In this document: piece by piece, positions 37,027-45,850 of the stretch | How positions within the stretch are numbered: position 1 is the first letter of the stretch | How the letters are laid out: each line of letters begins with the position of its first letter | From: DATCZB01 sp035513215 | GTDB taxonomy: Bacteria; Pseudomonadota; Gammaproteobacteria; Steroidobacterales; Rariloculaceae | Length of the DNA: 64,000 nucleotides | Direction: 5' to 3' | Assembly: GCA_035513215.1 (NCBI GenBank) | Contig: DATKCK010000106.1 | Span: forward strand, 45,978-109,977 | The notes under the pieces: model-generated | Seen by the model: only the letters and a program-made list of their open reading frames with translations | Database searches by the model: none | What the model was told of the DNA's origin: nothing | Program-made: the position numbers and the translations under genes

Positions 37027-37762
37027 CGCGTGCGCGATCCACTATGACCGTGATGTTCGGATCCATGGGCACATTCCGGCCGAGAAAGAGCCATCCAATG
37101 AACGATTGGACGCAGTATCGCCCGGCTGAGATCAGTGGAACGAGTGCGCTCGCCACCCGCAGCCTGGGTGACTGAATCCCCCACGCTGCGTTGTGCGTCG
37201 CGCATACCCGGAAACCGCAAAGGGCTGCAATCTGGTCAACCGACCCGCTCGTCAATACGCTCCGATGTGTTGCGTCGCCGTGCTGATAATAGCCCGAAAA
37301 CGGACTCGCGCCGTTCGGGAATCTGGCGACGACTCTACCCTTTGGCTTGAGTATTCGATCGAACTCCGTGAACAGCGCCACAATCTGTTCGAGAACCATA
37401 TGTTCTAGCACGTCGAAGAGCACGATCAAGTCGAACTCGTCGTCTCGAAACGGGTTGGTTTCAGTCAAATCGCCACAGTGAACCACGTGTCCTTTTGCCC
37501 TCGCCGATTCGACGTGGGATGCAACGATATCGATACCGACCATATCGAAACCATTTTGGCGGCCCCAATTCAAGAACTGACCCGCACCGAAACCGATTTC
37601 CAGGATCCTGCTCGGGGGCTTGGCCCCGGCCCGCCGCAGTTCCTTGGCGAAAACCCGACCATCGGTTGAGCTGCCCACTTCGGAAGTCCACGACTTCCAA
37701 CTCGCGTAACTGCCGTATAGCCGATCCAGGCTTCGCTTGTCGACATTCATCGGTGGCCCCAC
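37016..37762 (-). CDS. SAM-dependent methyltransferase
   Basis: A 248-residue protein with motif I ILEIGFGAGQFLNWGRQNGF near residue 53, DIVASHVESARAKG, and the FDVLEHMVLEQ loop near 116, a Methyltransf_23-like pattern. An ATG four codons downstream (MNVDKRSLDRLY) is an equally good start. The C-terminal part has the RVASALVPLI helix seen in methyltransferases of sugar and lipid pathways. It precedes and overlaps the other methyltransferase gene. Substrate unknown. Confidence 0.77.
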   Translation of the reverse strand: MGPPMNVDKRSLDRLYGSYASWKSWTSEVGSSTDGRVFAKELRRAGAKPPSRILEIGFGAGQFLNWGRQNGFDMVGIDIVASHVESARAKGHVVHCGDLTETNPFRDDEFDLIVLFDVLEHMVLEQIVALFTEFDRILKPKGRVVARFPNGASPFSGYYQHGDATHRSVLTSGSVDQIAALCGFRVCATHNAAWGIQSPRLRVASALVPLISAGRYCVQSFIGWLFLGRNVPMDPNITVIVDRARDEI

Positions 37763-37810
37763 CGATCACATTCAGCAAATCCGAGCCCATCATCCACGTC
37801 GAAAGGCATC

Positions 37811-38815
37811 TCAGGCACTCGTCAACTCGAAGAGCAGGTTTTCGTAATCGCTCACGGTCCGCGAGAGATCGAACCTCTTCTCAGCCGTCGCCCGTGCGTG
37901 CTGACCCATGATCATTAGCCGGTCAGTATCGGCGGCCAAGTCGCGTACGGCCGTGACGAAAGCATCAATATCATCAATCGGACAGAGCTTTCCATTGACA
38001 TCGTGCTCGATCAACTCGGGCAGTGAAGAACAGCTCGTGGCCACTGCCGGCGTACCGCAGGCCATGGACTCGACGACGGCATAACCAAAGCCTTCATATC
38101 TCGTCGGGTAAAGAAGAACATCGGCGTCGCGGTAGGCGTCGCGGAGCCCTTCCTGAGTGAGACGGCCGAGCGCAACCATGTTTGGGACCCTAGAGAAGGG
38201 ATCGCGGGCTGTCAGTCCACAGGTGTAACCGAGCAAGAAATCGGGTCCCAACGCTTGCATTATTCGCGGAAGAAGATCGGCTCCCTTCCGGCGCGTCAAG
38301 TTGCCGACGAAAAGCAACCGGAACGGCTGCCCTCGCTCCGGCGCACCCGGTCTGGGGTAGAAAAAGTCCGTTTCGACTCCGTTCAGGATGACTCTGATCG
38401 AAGCGCGCGGATGTACCATCTTTAGAATACGCGCTGTGTACTGGCTAACGCAGACGACCATGTCCGCCTTCTTCACGCCTTTCGCCGTAAAGCGGCGAAC
38501 AAGAGCCTCGTGGTATGCGGCTTGCGCCCAGCTTCGATAGGGCCCATAGGCCGGATCATTGACGCAGTGATGCTCAACGAGCACCAACCTCCCGCCGGCG
38601 TTTTTGATCCCAGGCCCCAAAGCACCTCCAGCGATCGTGCAATCCACAGCGGCCGGCGATCGGCCAAGACGAATGCCCCAGGGGAAGTATTGCCAAAATC
38701 GCGAGTAGGTGGTCCTTACGACTTTGTGCCCGCGTGATGCCAGCCCTGTGGCAAGTCTATTAGTGAAAACATCGGCACCGCTTCCGACGACGAGGTGCGG
38801 CATCCAAATGCGCAT
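37811..38815 (-). CDS. Glycosyltransferase family 4
   Basis: A 334-residue GT-B glycosyltransferase. The N-terminal acceptor domain begins MRIWMPHLVVGSGADVFTNR; the donor domain has LLFVGNLTRRKGADLL near residue 187 and the E-x7-E nucleotide-sugar site in YPTRYEGFGYAVVESMACG near 257. The start at 38815 has AAAGG seven bases upstream; an ATG 21 codons earlier lacks this and gives an unlike N-terminus. It heads the minus-strand operon GT4, two methyltransferases, flippase, methyltransferase. Confidence 0.85.
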   Translation of the reverse strand: MRIWMPHLVVGSGADVFTNRLATGLASRGHKVVRTTYSRFWQYFPWGIRLGRSPAAVDCTIAGGALGPGIKNAGGRLVLVEHHCVNDPAYGPYRSWAQAAYHEALVRRFTAKGVKKADMVVCVSQYTARILKMVHPRASIRVILNGVETDFFYPRPGAPERGQPFRLLFVGNLTRRKGADLLPRIMQALGPDFLLGYTCGLTARDPFSRVPNMVALGRLTQEGLRDAYRDADVLLYPTRYEGFGYAVVESMACGTPAVATSCSSLPELIEHDVNGKLCPIDDIDAFVTAVRDLAADTDRLMIMGQHARATAEKRFDLSRTVSDYENLLFELTSA

Positions 38816-38932
38816 CGACGTACCTTTCGCTTCGTCCGCGAAGCGGCTTGGCCGGCGCCAGTTACAGGGCTCTAGCACATGATATCAACAAATGATGATG
38901 AACTCGCCTCGTTTTGCGGATAGAGTGCGCGA

Positions 38933-39037
38933 ATGCAAACACACACGGGATGGCGCGAACTCACCTTTGTCCTTCTCACTATCATTGTCGCTAGAGTGTC
39001 TACAGACGTCGTAGAGCAGCAGCGCGGCGCAGCCTAA
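38933..39037 (+). CDS. Possible 34-residue membrane peptide
   Basis: A short frame in the 238-base spacer between the divergent GT4 genes. It encodes 34 residues with a hydrophobic centre (LTFVLLTIIVA) and a polar tail. There is no strong ribosome binding site. It may be chance; the spacer otherwise holds only the two promoter regions and is AT-richer than the genome (27 G or C in the 60 bases from 38881). Confidence 0.2.
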   Translation: MQTHTGWRELTFVLLTIIVARVSTDVVEQQRGAA

Positions 39038-39053
39038 TAGGCTACGTACGAAG

Positions 39054-40163
39054 ATGGTTCAGGACGAGCGGCCACCGGAAGTTCAAGATGGCACACGTCC
39101 ATTAAGCGTGCTGTTCGTTACTCGAAAGTGGCCGCCCGCGTCCGGTGGGATGGAGACGTATAGCCGCGAATTGACAGACGAGCTCTCTCGGTATACGCGA
39201 CTCGCTACTCGGGTGCTTCCCGGCCGCGCAAACGGCAAACCGCCGTCACTGTTGGCCTACTGGTGGTTCTCAGTAGCTTCATTCGCGAACGTCCTCTATT
39301 CGGCGAGGCGCTTCGATGTCTTGCATATTGGCGATCTAGCTCTCTGGCCTCTCGCGGTTGCGGCCCGGGTGGGCTCGCGAAAGATTCGGGTCTTTGCATC
39401 CGGCCACGGCACCGATATCGCGTATCCGCTCCGTCCGGGGATAAGGCCTCGTATCTACGGCATCTATTTAAAGCTCGGCACGACTCTTGCCCCGCGCTTG
39501 AGCCTTATCGCAAATTCTCGCGCCACGGCAAAACTCTGCGAAACTGCCGGTTACCACGTCTCGGCGATCATTCCTCTCGGCGTACAAGCTGACTTCGAAC
39601 GGCGGCCGGCCGAGGATCCTGGGCGATACCTGCTCTTCGTCGGTCGTCTGGTGCGGCGAAAGGGATGCGCTTGGTTCATTCGAGAAGTTCTTCCGAGAGT
39701 CGGACCCGGCGTTTCCCTGAAGGTAGCTGGAGTCGAATGGGACGCCGAGGAATCCGCGGCGTTGCGATCCGATCGTGTGGAGTATCTCGGTCCCGTCTAT
39801 GGCCAAGCTTTGCGCGAGCTGCGACGGAACGCGGTGGCAGTAGTAATGCCAAATATCTCTTGCGGACGACGCGACTTCGAAGGCTTCGGGCTTGCTGCGC
39901 TCGAAGCATCGGCAGACGGCGGAGTTCTCTTGGCCGCCGAACTGGACGGCATCGTCGATGCCGTCGTCGATGGAGTAACTGGCTTCCTTCTGCCCGCGGA
40001 GGATGCCGCAAGTTGGGCCAAGTGTATCCAATCAGTGTTGGAATGGCCGTTGGGCAAGCGACAGGCCTTCACCGACCGCGCGTTGCAAGTGGTACGCGAC
40101 CGATATTCCTGGAAGCGCGTAGCACGCGAAACGCTGGAGACATACGGCGCATCAGGTTATTAG
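39054..40163 (+). CDS. Glycosyltransferase family 4
   Basis: A 369-residue GT-B glycosyltransferase. The acceptor domain opens with LFVTRKWPPASGGMETYSRE (about 19-38), the usual PPxxGG element; the donor domain has LLFVGRLVRRKGCAWF near residue 195 and the E-x7-E site in RRDFEGFGLAALEASADGG near 278. It runs away from the other GT4 gene and toward pilS, which is on the opposite strand. The start is followed by a short polar extension; no better start is seen. Confidence 0.85.
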   Translation: MVQDERPPEVQDGTRPLSVLFVTRKWPPASGGMETYSRELTDELSRYTRLATRVLPGRANGKPPSLLAYWWFSVASFANVLYSARRFDVLHIGDLALWPLAVAARVGSRKIRVFASGHGTDIAYPLRPGIRPRIYGIYLKLGTTLAPRLSLIANSRATAKLCETAGYHVSAIIPLGVQADFERRPAEDPGRYLLFVGRLVRRKGCAWFIREVLPRVGPGVSLKVAGVEWDAEESAALRSDRVEYLGPVYGQALRELRRNAVAVVMPNISCGRRDFEGFGLAALEASADGGVLLAAELDGIVDAVVDGVTGFLLPAEDAASWAKCIQSVLEWPLGKRQAFTDRALQVVRDRYSWKRVARETLETYGASGY

Positions 40164-40412
40164 GGCGCACGAAAATTGCGAGAATACGCACTATACGCTT
40201 CCCTGGTCGCATTCTAGACCGGGCTGCGCGTCTCGATCCGCTGTCTCCCGCCGCGTCGAGCAGGACATGCAATACAAACGCCGGAACACCCATTTCGCCG
40301 AAGTAGGCCGTAAGCTGGCGAGGCAGACCGGCGTGCGCACTCAGTGTGATCGTCGTTACGACCAGGGTCGAGGCATCAGTCGGACTCAGGGTTCGTGACC
40401 TAAGCGCGGGTT
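40164..40412. other. Spacer between the glycan island and pilS
   Basis: No intact gene is visible in these 249 bases. The minus strand has a frame with a hydrophobic stretch (GVPAFVLHVLLDA) that could be the decayed end of a membrane protein, but it lacks a plausible start and known motifs. This stretch is one edge of the block that separates pilS from pilR. I found no att-like direct repeat shared with the other edge near 28900-29050. Confidence 0.3.
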
Positions 40413-42071
40413 CTACTGCCAGCGGTTGGGATCGGCAAATACAATGCGAAAGATGCTGCCGCCTTTGGGTCTTGAAAAATACCTGAGACTCGCACCATTG
40501 CGTTCGCAAAGCTCGCGCGAGATGTAAAGGCCAAGGCCCGTGCCGCCAGGCTGCGCCGTGTAGAACGGCTCGAAGATATGCTCCACCATTTCCGGGGCTA
40601 TGCCGGGACCCGAGTCGATGACATCGAGATAGGGCCGGCCGCTCGTCTCGAGCTTGCCGCAGTAGAGCTCAACTGCAATCGCACCCGCCGCCTCGCTCGC
40701 ATACTTCACGGCATTGTCGCAGAGATTCCATAGAACCTGATGTAGGTGCATGCGATCCATCTCGGCCTCGAGCTCAAGCGAGTCGCCGCGCACGGAGACA
40801 GCGTCTTCGTAGAGCTCCTGCGTCTTCGTGAACTCGTCGGCGAAGTCCCCGAGCCAGCGCTTGAGCTCGATCTTCTGCGGCCGCGTCTTGTCGTTCTTCG
40901 ACAACGACAGCACGCTCTCGACAATGCGACTGACACGCTGCGAATTGACGCGGATGATGTCCGTCAGGCGCTGCTCGTCGGCGCCGATGTTCTCCGACTC
41001 GGCCAGCAGCTGCCCCGCGTGGCTCAGCGCCCCCAGAGGATTGCGAATCTCGTGCGCAATACTCGCGCTCAGACGTCCGAGCGCAGCCAGTTTGGTCTGC
41101 TGCACGCGCTCTAGAATCAGAGAGGTGTCCTCGAGAAAAATCACGACGCCCTCGTGCCGGTCCCCGCCGAGCCGGGCGAAATGCGGCTCGATCCTGGTCG
41201 CGTTCTGATCGTTTTCCATGACGAACGTAGATTCCGTCAGCGGCTCCGCGCCCTCGCGCCATCGATCGAGACGCGCCTCGAGCACCGGCGCGAGCTCGCC
41301 GAGCCGGTGGTTGCGCGGATCGCCGCGCACACCGAGCAGGCTCGCGCCAGACTCGTTCAAGAGCCTAATCCTGTTCTCGCCGTCGACGACGACGATGCTC
41401 TCGCGCAGGTGCTGGATGATGTAGTCATTGAGCTCGACGAGGTTCTGAAGGTCGACGCCGCGCTGCGCCGCGAGCGCCTGGGTCTCGACGATCTGCTTGC
41501 GCAAGAGCTGAACGACGCCGGTGATGACGAAAATGACCGCTGCGAGGATGCCGGTCGCCGCGAAGTCCGCGGTGTCCGTGAAGCCGCGGACCAGGGCGAG
41601 AAACTGCTCGCCGAGGAGGACGAAAGTCGACAGGGAGGCCAGGAGCAACGCCCGGTCGAGCGGGACCAGGAGCGCGAGCGTCCCGATCGACACGACGAGC
41701 AGCCCCCCAATGCCGCTGACGATCCCTCCGCTCGTGTGCAGCAGGAGAACGATCGTGATCAGATCGAAGCCGAATTGGCCGTAGGTCTGGAGCAGGAGAT
41801 CGGGCCAGCGCCTGCGTATCAGAAAATGCTCGACGATCGCAAACGCGAGCATCGCAATCAGAACGGGCGCCGCAACGGCCGGCTCGATCTCACCGACGAT
41901 TCTCGGATCGCGGACGAGAAAGAACGTCAGCAGCAGAGTCAGCGCGATGATGAATCGAAAGCCGTTGAGCAGAGCGAGAATGCGCCACGAGATATCGCCC
42001 GTCGAGGGCGACATTTCGGATTTGAGACCGATCGGAGCGGACGTCGAACGCGGCGCGACGCTTGCGGACAT
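40413..42071 (-). CDS. pilS: Pilus two-component sensor histidine kinase PilS
   Basis: A 552-residue kinase with six N-terminal membrane segments (about 30-200), a PAS domain (about 215-320) and a HisKA/HATPase core. The phospho-acceptor is in SIAHEIRNPLGAL (about residue 346); N box LWNLCDNAVKYA near 458, G1 DVIDSGPGIAPEMVEHIF near 488 and G2 GGTGLGLYISREL near 515 are all present. The six-helix plus PAS layout and the ending GGSIFRIVFADP fit PilS, which controls PilR. The gene is on the same strand as pilR but 11.5 kb away. It is divergent from sucC across 94 bases. Confidence 0.9.
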   Translation of the reverse strand: MSASVAPRSTSAPIGLKSEMSPSTGDISWRILALLNGFRFIIALTLLLTFFLVRDPRIVGEIEPAVAAPVLIAMLAFAIVEHFLIRRRWPDLLLQTYGQFGFDLITIVLLLHTSGGIVSGIGGLLVVSIGTLALLVPLDRALLLASLSTFVLLGEQFLALVRGFTDTADFAATGILAAVIFVITGVVQLLRKQIVETQALAAQRGVDLQNLVELNDYIIQHLRESIVVVDGENRIRLLNESGASLLGVRGDPRNHRLGELAPVLEARLDRWREGAEPLTESTFVMENDQNATRIEPHFARLGGDRHEGVVIFLEDTSLILERVQQTKLAALGRLSASIAHEIRNPLGALSHAGQLLAESENIGADEQRLTDIIRVNSQRVSRIVESVLSLSKNDKTRPQKIELKRWLGDFADEFTKTQELYEDAVSVRGDSLELEAEMDRMHLHQVLWNLCDNAVKYASEAAGAIAVELYCGKLETSGRPYLDVIDSGPGIAPEMVEHIFEPFYTAQPGGTGLGLYISRELCERNGASLRYFSRPKGGSIFRIVFADPNRWQ

Positions 42072-42165
42072 GGCAGCCGATTCTACCCGAACCGCTTCGT
42101 TCTTTACGCGAGTCGCCGATTTCGACGAAAATACGGCGCCGTTTCCTCCCTCTAGAAGGATTCCA

Positions 42166-43335
42166 GTGAATCTACACGAATATCAGTCGAAGGCACTGTT
42201 CGCCGAGTACGGCATTCCGGTTCCCGAAGGGCGCGTCGCCCAGAGTCCGACGGAGGCCGCGCGCGCGGCGTCCGTGCTCGGCGGCGATCTCTGGGTCGTC
42301 AAGGCTCAGGTCCACGCCGGCGGCCGCGGCAAGGCGGGAGGCGTCAAGCTCGCCCGCAGCGTCGAAGAGGTAGAGGAGCATGCGAAGGCGATGCTGGGCG
42401 GCAGGCTTGCGACGCATCAGAGCGGCCCCGAGGGGCTACCGGTCAATCACGTCTATGTCGAGTGCGGCTCAGGCATAGATCGCGAGCTGTACCTGAGCCT
42501 GCTCGTGGACCGCAGCCGGGAGCTGATCGCGATCATGGCCTCGTCTGCCGGCGGTATGGACATCGAGCAAGTCGCCGCAAAGACGCCTGAGAAGATCATC
42601 ACCGTCCACGTGCACCCGGCCGCGGGCCTTCGGGACTATCAATGCCGCGAGCTCGGATTCGGCCTCGATCTCGACAAGTCGCAGCAGGCGGATCTCGCCA
42701 GGATCCTGCGCGCGCTCGTCAAGCTCGTTCACGAGTGCGATGCGGGACTCGTCGAGATCAATCCTCTGATCGTGACGAAGGAAGGCCGCGTCGTCGCGCT
42801 CGATGCGAAAATCAACATCGAGGACAATGCTTTGTTCCGGCAGCAGCGTCTCGCCGGCATGCGCGACGTCGCTCAGGAAGACGAGCGCGAACGCCGCGCG
42901 CACGAGCACGATCTCAACTACGTCTCTCTCGACGGCGACATCGCATGCATGGTCAACGGCGCGGGGCTCGCGATGGCGACGATGGATCTCATTCAGCTCC
43001 ACGGCGGGCAGCCCGCCAACTTTCTCGACGTCGGCGGCGGCGCAACGGCCGAGCGCGTCGAGGAGGCGTTCAAGATCATACTGACCAACGACAAGGTCCG
43101 GGCCATTCTCGTCAATATCTTCGGCGGCATCGTCCGTTGCGACCTGATTGCGGAAGGCGTCGTCGCGGCGATCAAGAACGCCGACGTCAAGGTGCCCGTC
43201 GTCGTCAGGCTCGAGGGCACCAACGTCGAGCAGGGAAAAAAGCTGCTCTCCGACAGCGGACTCAAGATCGTGGCAGCCGACGGGCTGAAGGATGCGGCAT
43301 CGAAGGCCGTCGAGCTTGCGAGGGCGGACGCATGA
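42166..43335 (+). CDS. sucC: Succinate-CoA ligase, ADP-forming, beta subunit SucC
   Basis: A 389-residue ATP-grasp subunit that, with SucD, interconverts succinyl-CoA and succinate with nucleotide phosphorylation in the TCA cycle. It begins NLHEYQSKALFAEYGIPVP and has KAQVHAGGRGKAGGVKL near residue 45 and GGIVRCDLIAEGVV near 320. The GTG start at 42166 has AAGGA five bases upstream and gives the family length (388 in E. coli); in-frame upstream starts run into pilS. The stop overlaps sucD by four bases. Confidence 0.96.
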   Translation: MNLHEYQSKALFAEYGIPVPEGRVAQSPTEAARAASVLGGDLWVVKAQVHAGGRGKAGGVKLARSVEEVEEHAKAMLGGRLATHQSGPEGLPVNHVYVECGSGIDRELYLSLLVDRSRELIAIMASSAGGMDIEQVAAKTPEKIITVHVHPAAGLRDYQCRELGFGLDLDKSQQADLARILRALVKLVHECDAGLVEINPLIVTKEGRVVALDAKINIEDNALFRQQRLAGMRDVAQEDERERRAHEHDLNYVSLDGDIACMVNGAGLAMATMDLIQLHGGQPANFLDVGGGATAERVEEAFKIILTNDKVRAILVNIFGGIVRCDLIAEGVVAAIKNADVKVPVVVRLEGTNVEQGKKLLSDSGLKIVAADGLKDAASKAVELARADA

Positions 43336-44201
43336 GCATACTCGTCGATGCCTCGAGCAAGCTCATCTGTCAGGGTCTGACGGGCCGCCAAGGCACGTTT
43401 CATACCGAGCAGTGCCTGGCTTACGGCACGAAGGTCGTCGCCGGCGTGACGCCCGGCCGCGGTGGATCGGAGCATCTCGGATTGCCCGTCTACAACACGA
43501 TGCGCGAAGCGGCCGACGCGACCGGTGCCACGGTCAGCATGATCTATGTCCCGGCCCCGTTCGCGGCCGATGCGATACTCGAGGCTGCCGATGCCGGCAT
43601 CGAGCTCATCGTCTGCATCACTGAAGGCGTGCCGGTGCTCGACATGGTCAGGGTCAAGGCGGTCCTGCGCGATCTCGATTGCCGGCTGATCGGCCCCAAT
43701 TGTCCGGGCGTCATCACGCCGGGACAGTGCAAGATCGGCATCATGCCGGGCGCGATTCACGAGCCCGGCCGCATCGGCATCGTCTCGCGGTCGGGCACGT
43801 TGACTTACGAAGCCGTCTCGCAGACGACGATGCGCGGCCTCGGACAGTCCACCTGCGTCGGCATCGGTGGAGACCCCGTGCGCGGCATGAACTTCATCGA
43901 CTGCCTTGAGCTCTTCGAAGCCGATCCCGATACGGACGGCATCATCATGGTCGGCGAGATCGGCGGATCGGACGAGGAAGCGGCGGCAGAGTACATCGCT
44001 GCGCATGTCACCAAGCCCGTGGTCGGCTACATCGCCGGTGTCACGGCTCCGCCGGGCAAGCGCATGGGCCACGCCGGCGCCATCGTCGCCGGCGGCAAGG
44101 GGACGGCGGACGAGAAGTTCGCCGCGCTCGAGCGCGCCGGCGTCGGCACGGTGCGTTCGCTGGCGGATCTGGGCGAGGCCATCGCAAAGGCGCTCGAGTG
44201 A
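43332..44201 (+). CDS. sucD: Succinate-CoA ligase, alpha subunit SucD
   Basis: A 289-residue subunit that binds CoA and carries the phosphohistidine. The N-terminal CoA-binding part has CQGLTGRQGTFHTEQ near residue 16; GPNCPGVITPGQCKIGIMPG near 122 is strongly conserved, and the active His is in GKRMGHAGAIVAGGKG near 246. Length equals the E. coli protein. The start overlaps the sucC stop and the stop overlaps the nadE GTG, so the three genes form one operon. Confidence 0.96.
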   Translation: MSILVDASSKLICQGLTGRQGTFHTEQCLAYGTKVVAGVTPGRGGSEHLGLPVYNTMREAADATGATVSMIYVPAPFAADAILEAADAGIELIVCITEGVPVLDMVRVKAVLRDLDCRLIGPNCPGVITPGQCKIGIMPGAIHEPGRIGIVSRSGTLTYEAVSQTTMRGLGQSTCVGIGGDPVRGMNFIDCLELFEADPDTDGIIMVGEIGGSDEEAAAEYIAAHVTKPVVGYIAGVTAPPGKRMGHAGAIVAGGKGTADEKFAALERAGVGTVRSLADLGEAIAKALE

Positions 44202-45805
44202 AGATCGCGCTGGCGCAGAGCAACACCCGCGTCGGCGCTATCGATCGCAACACCGATAGCCTGCTCGCGACGGCAGCCCGGGCGCGGGACGAATTCGGCG
44301 CGAGCCTCGTCGTCTTCCCCGAGCTCGCGCTGTCGGGCTATCCGCCGGAAGATCTGCTGTTTCACAACGCGTTCAGGCGAAGCGTCAGCGAGGCCGCCGC
44401 GAGGGCGATCGACGAGGTCAGGGACATTACCGTGTGTTTCGGTCTGCCCGAATACGTCGGCGACAAGATTTACAACAGCGCCATCGTCGCGCGCGACGGC
44501 GTCATTCTCGCGAAGCATCGCAAGTGGATGCTGCCGAACTATGCCGTCTTCGACGAGAAGCGCTACTTCGAGGCCGGCAGCGAGGCGACGGTCTTCGCGC
44601 TCGAGGGGATACGCTTCGGGCTCATCGTTTGCGAGGACGTCTGGTTTCCCGAGCCGACGGCCGCCGCCGCCGCAGCCGGCGCCGAGGTCGTTCTCGTGAT
44701 CAACGGCTCGCCCTACGACAACCGTCAGCGCGCCACGCGTCGCAGCAAGATTCGCGCGCGCGCGCTCGAAACGGGTCTGCCCTTCATCTATCTCAACATG
44801 GTCGGCGGGCAGGACGAGCTCGTCTTCGACGGGGGGTCCTGCGCGCACGATGCAACCGGAGAGCTGGTTTTTCAGGCGCCGGTTTTCGACGAGGGCCTTT
44901 ATCTGCTCGAGATCGAATCGGGACCCGAAGGCGCGAGGATACTTCCCCAGACCTTGCCGGAAGAGCCGGATCCGGTTGCCATGGTCTATCAGGCGCTTAA
45001 GACAGGCGTTCGCGACTATGTCGAGAAGAACGGGTTTCCGGGCGTCATCCTCGGCCTCTCCGGCGGCGTCGACTCGGCCCTGACTCTCGCCGTTGCCGTC
45101 GATGCGCTCGGAGCCGACCGGGTCATGGCCGTCATGATGCCGTCGCGGTACACGTCAACGATGAGCCTCGACGACGCCGCTGCGGAGGCCAGGCGCCTCG
45201 GCGTGCGCTACGAGGTGCTCTCCATTGAGCCTATCTTCGCGTCGGTCATCGATGCGCTCGCGCCCGTGTTCGAAGGCATGGCTCCGGACACGACCGAAGA
45301 GAACATCCAGGCGCGGTGCCGCGGAATCCTGCTGATGGCGCTTTCGAACAAGCTCGGCCTGATGCTTCTGTCCACCGGCAACAAGAGCGAGATGGCCGTT
45401 GGCTATGCCACCCTCTACGGCGATATGGCCGGTGGATTCGCGCCGCTCAAGGATTGCAGCAAGACGATGGTCTACGCGCTCGCTCGGTACCGCAACGGCG
45501 TTTCATCCGTCATTCCGGAGACGGTTCTGACGCGCGAGCCCTCGGCCGAGCTGGCTCCGGATCAGAAGGATTCCGACTCGCTGCCGTCCTATGATGTCCT
45601 CGATGCGATACTCGAAGCATTCATCGAAAAGGACCAGTCGGTCGACGAGATCAGCGCGCGCGGTTTCGACAGAGCCACCGTCGTCAGAGTGCTCGAGATG
45701 GTCAAGCGAGCCGAGTACAAGCGGCGCCAGGCGCCGCCGGGCGTGCGGATCTCGAGGCGCGCCTTCGGGCGGGACTGGCGGTATCCGATCACGTCGGGAT
45801 ACTGA
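44198..45805 (+). CDS. nadE: Glutamine-dependent NAD+ synthetase NadE
   Basis: A 535-residue two-domain enzyme that amidates nicotinic acid adenine dinucleotide to NAD+. The N-terminal nitrilase-type amidase domain (about 1-250) has the Glu (VVFPELALSGYPPEDLL), Lys (KHRKWMLPNY) and Cys (GLIVCEDVWFPEP) of the triad. The C-terminal synthetase domain has the PP-loop GLSGGVDSALTLAV near residue 286 and STGNKSEMAVGYATLYGDMA near 390. GTG start in a GTGA overlap with sucD. It is followed by a 30-bp palindrome. Confidence 0.95.
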   Translation: MKIALAQSNTRVGAIDRNTDSLLATAARARDEFGASLVVFPELALSGYPPEDLLFHNAFRRSVSEAAARAIDEVRDITVCFGLPEYVGDKIYNSAIVARDGVILAKHRKWMLPNYAVFDEKRYFEAGSEATVFALEGIRFGLIVCEDVWFPEPTAAAAAAGAEVVLVINGSPYDNRQRATRRSKIRARALETGLPFIYLNMVGGQDELVFDGGSCAHDATGELVFQAPVFDEGLYLLEIESGPEGARILPQTLPEEPDPVAMVYQALKTGVRDYVEKNGFPGVILGLSGGVDSALTLAVAVDALGADRVMAVMMPSRYTSTMSLDDAAAEARRLGVRYEVLSIEPIFASVIDALAPVFEGMAPDTTEENIQARCRGILLMALSNKLGLMLLSTGNKSEMAVGYATLYGDMAGGFAPLKDCSKTMVYALARYRNGVSSVIPETVLTREPSAELAPDQKDSDSLPSYDVLDAILEAFIEKDQSVDEISARGFDRATVVRVLEMVKRAEYKRRQAPPGVRISRRAFGRDWRYPITSGY

Positions 45806-45810
45806 TGAGT

Positions 45811-45840
45811 TTGGGGTCAGAGCCCGGGCTCTGACCCCAA
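45811..45840. repeat. Perfect 30-bp palindrome between nadE and bamD
   Basis: TTGGGGTCAGAGCCC is followed directly by its reverse complement GGGCTCTGACCCCAA. It lies five bases after the nadE stop and ten bases before the end of bamD, where two genes converge. The GGGGTCAGAGCCC motif resembles dispersed REP-type palindromes of environmental proteobacteria that are mobilised by RAYT transposases. It may also act as a two-way terminator. Confidence 0.85.
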
Positions 45841-45850
45841 GTCGGGCGGG

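Noticed and set aside
28900..40412. Island as an integrative element with integrase and att sites
   Set aside because: No integrase, transposase or tRNA target was found, and no matching direct repeats were seen at the edges.
40069..40509. 146-codon minus-strand frame between the GT4 gene and pilS
   Set aside because: It overlaps the ends of both neighbours and has no plausible start or conserved domain; only the central hydrophobic part is mentioned as a possible remnant.
45811..45840. The 30-bp palindrome as a CRISPR repeat
   Set aside because: Only one copy, no spacers and no cas genes in the window.
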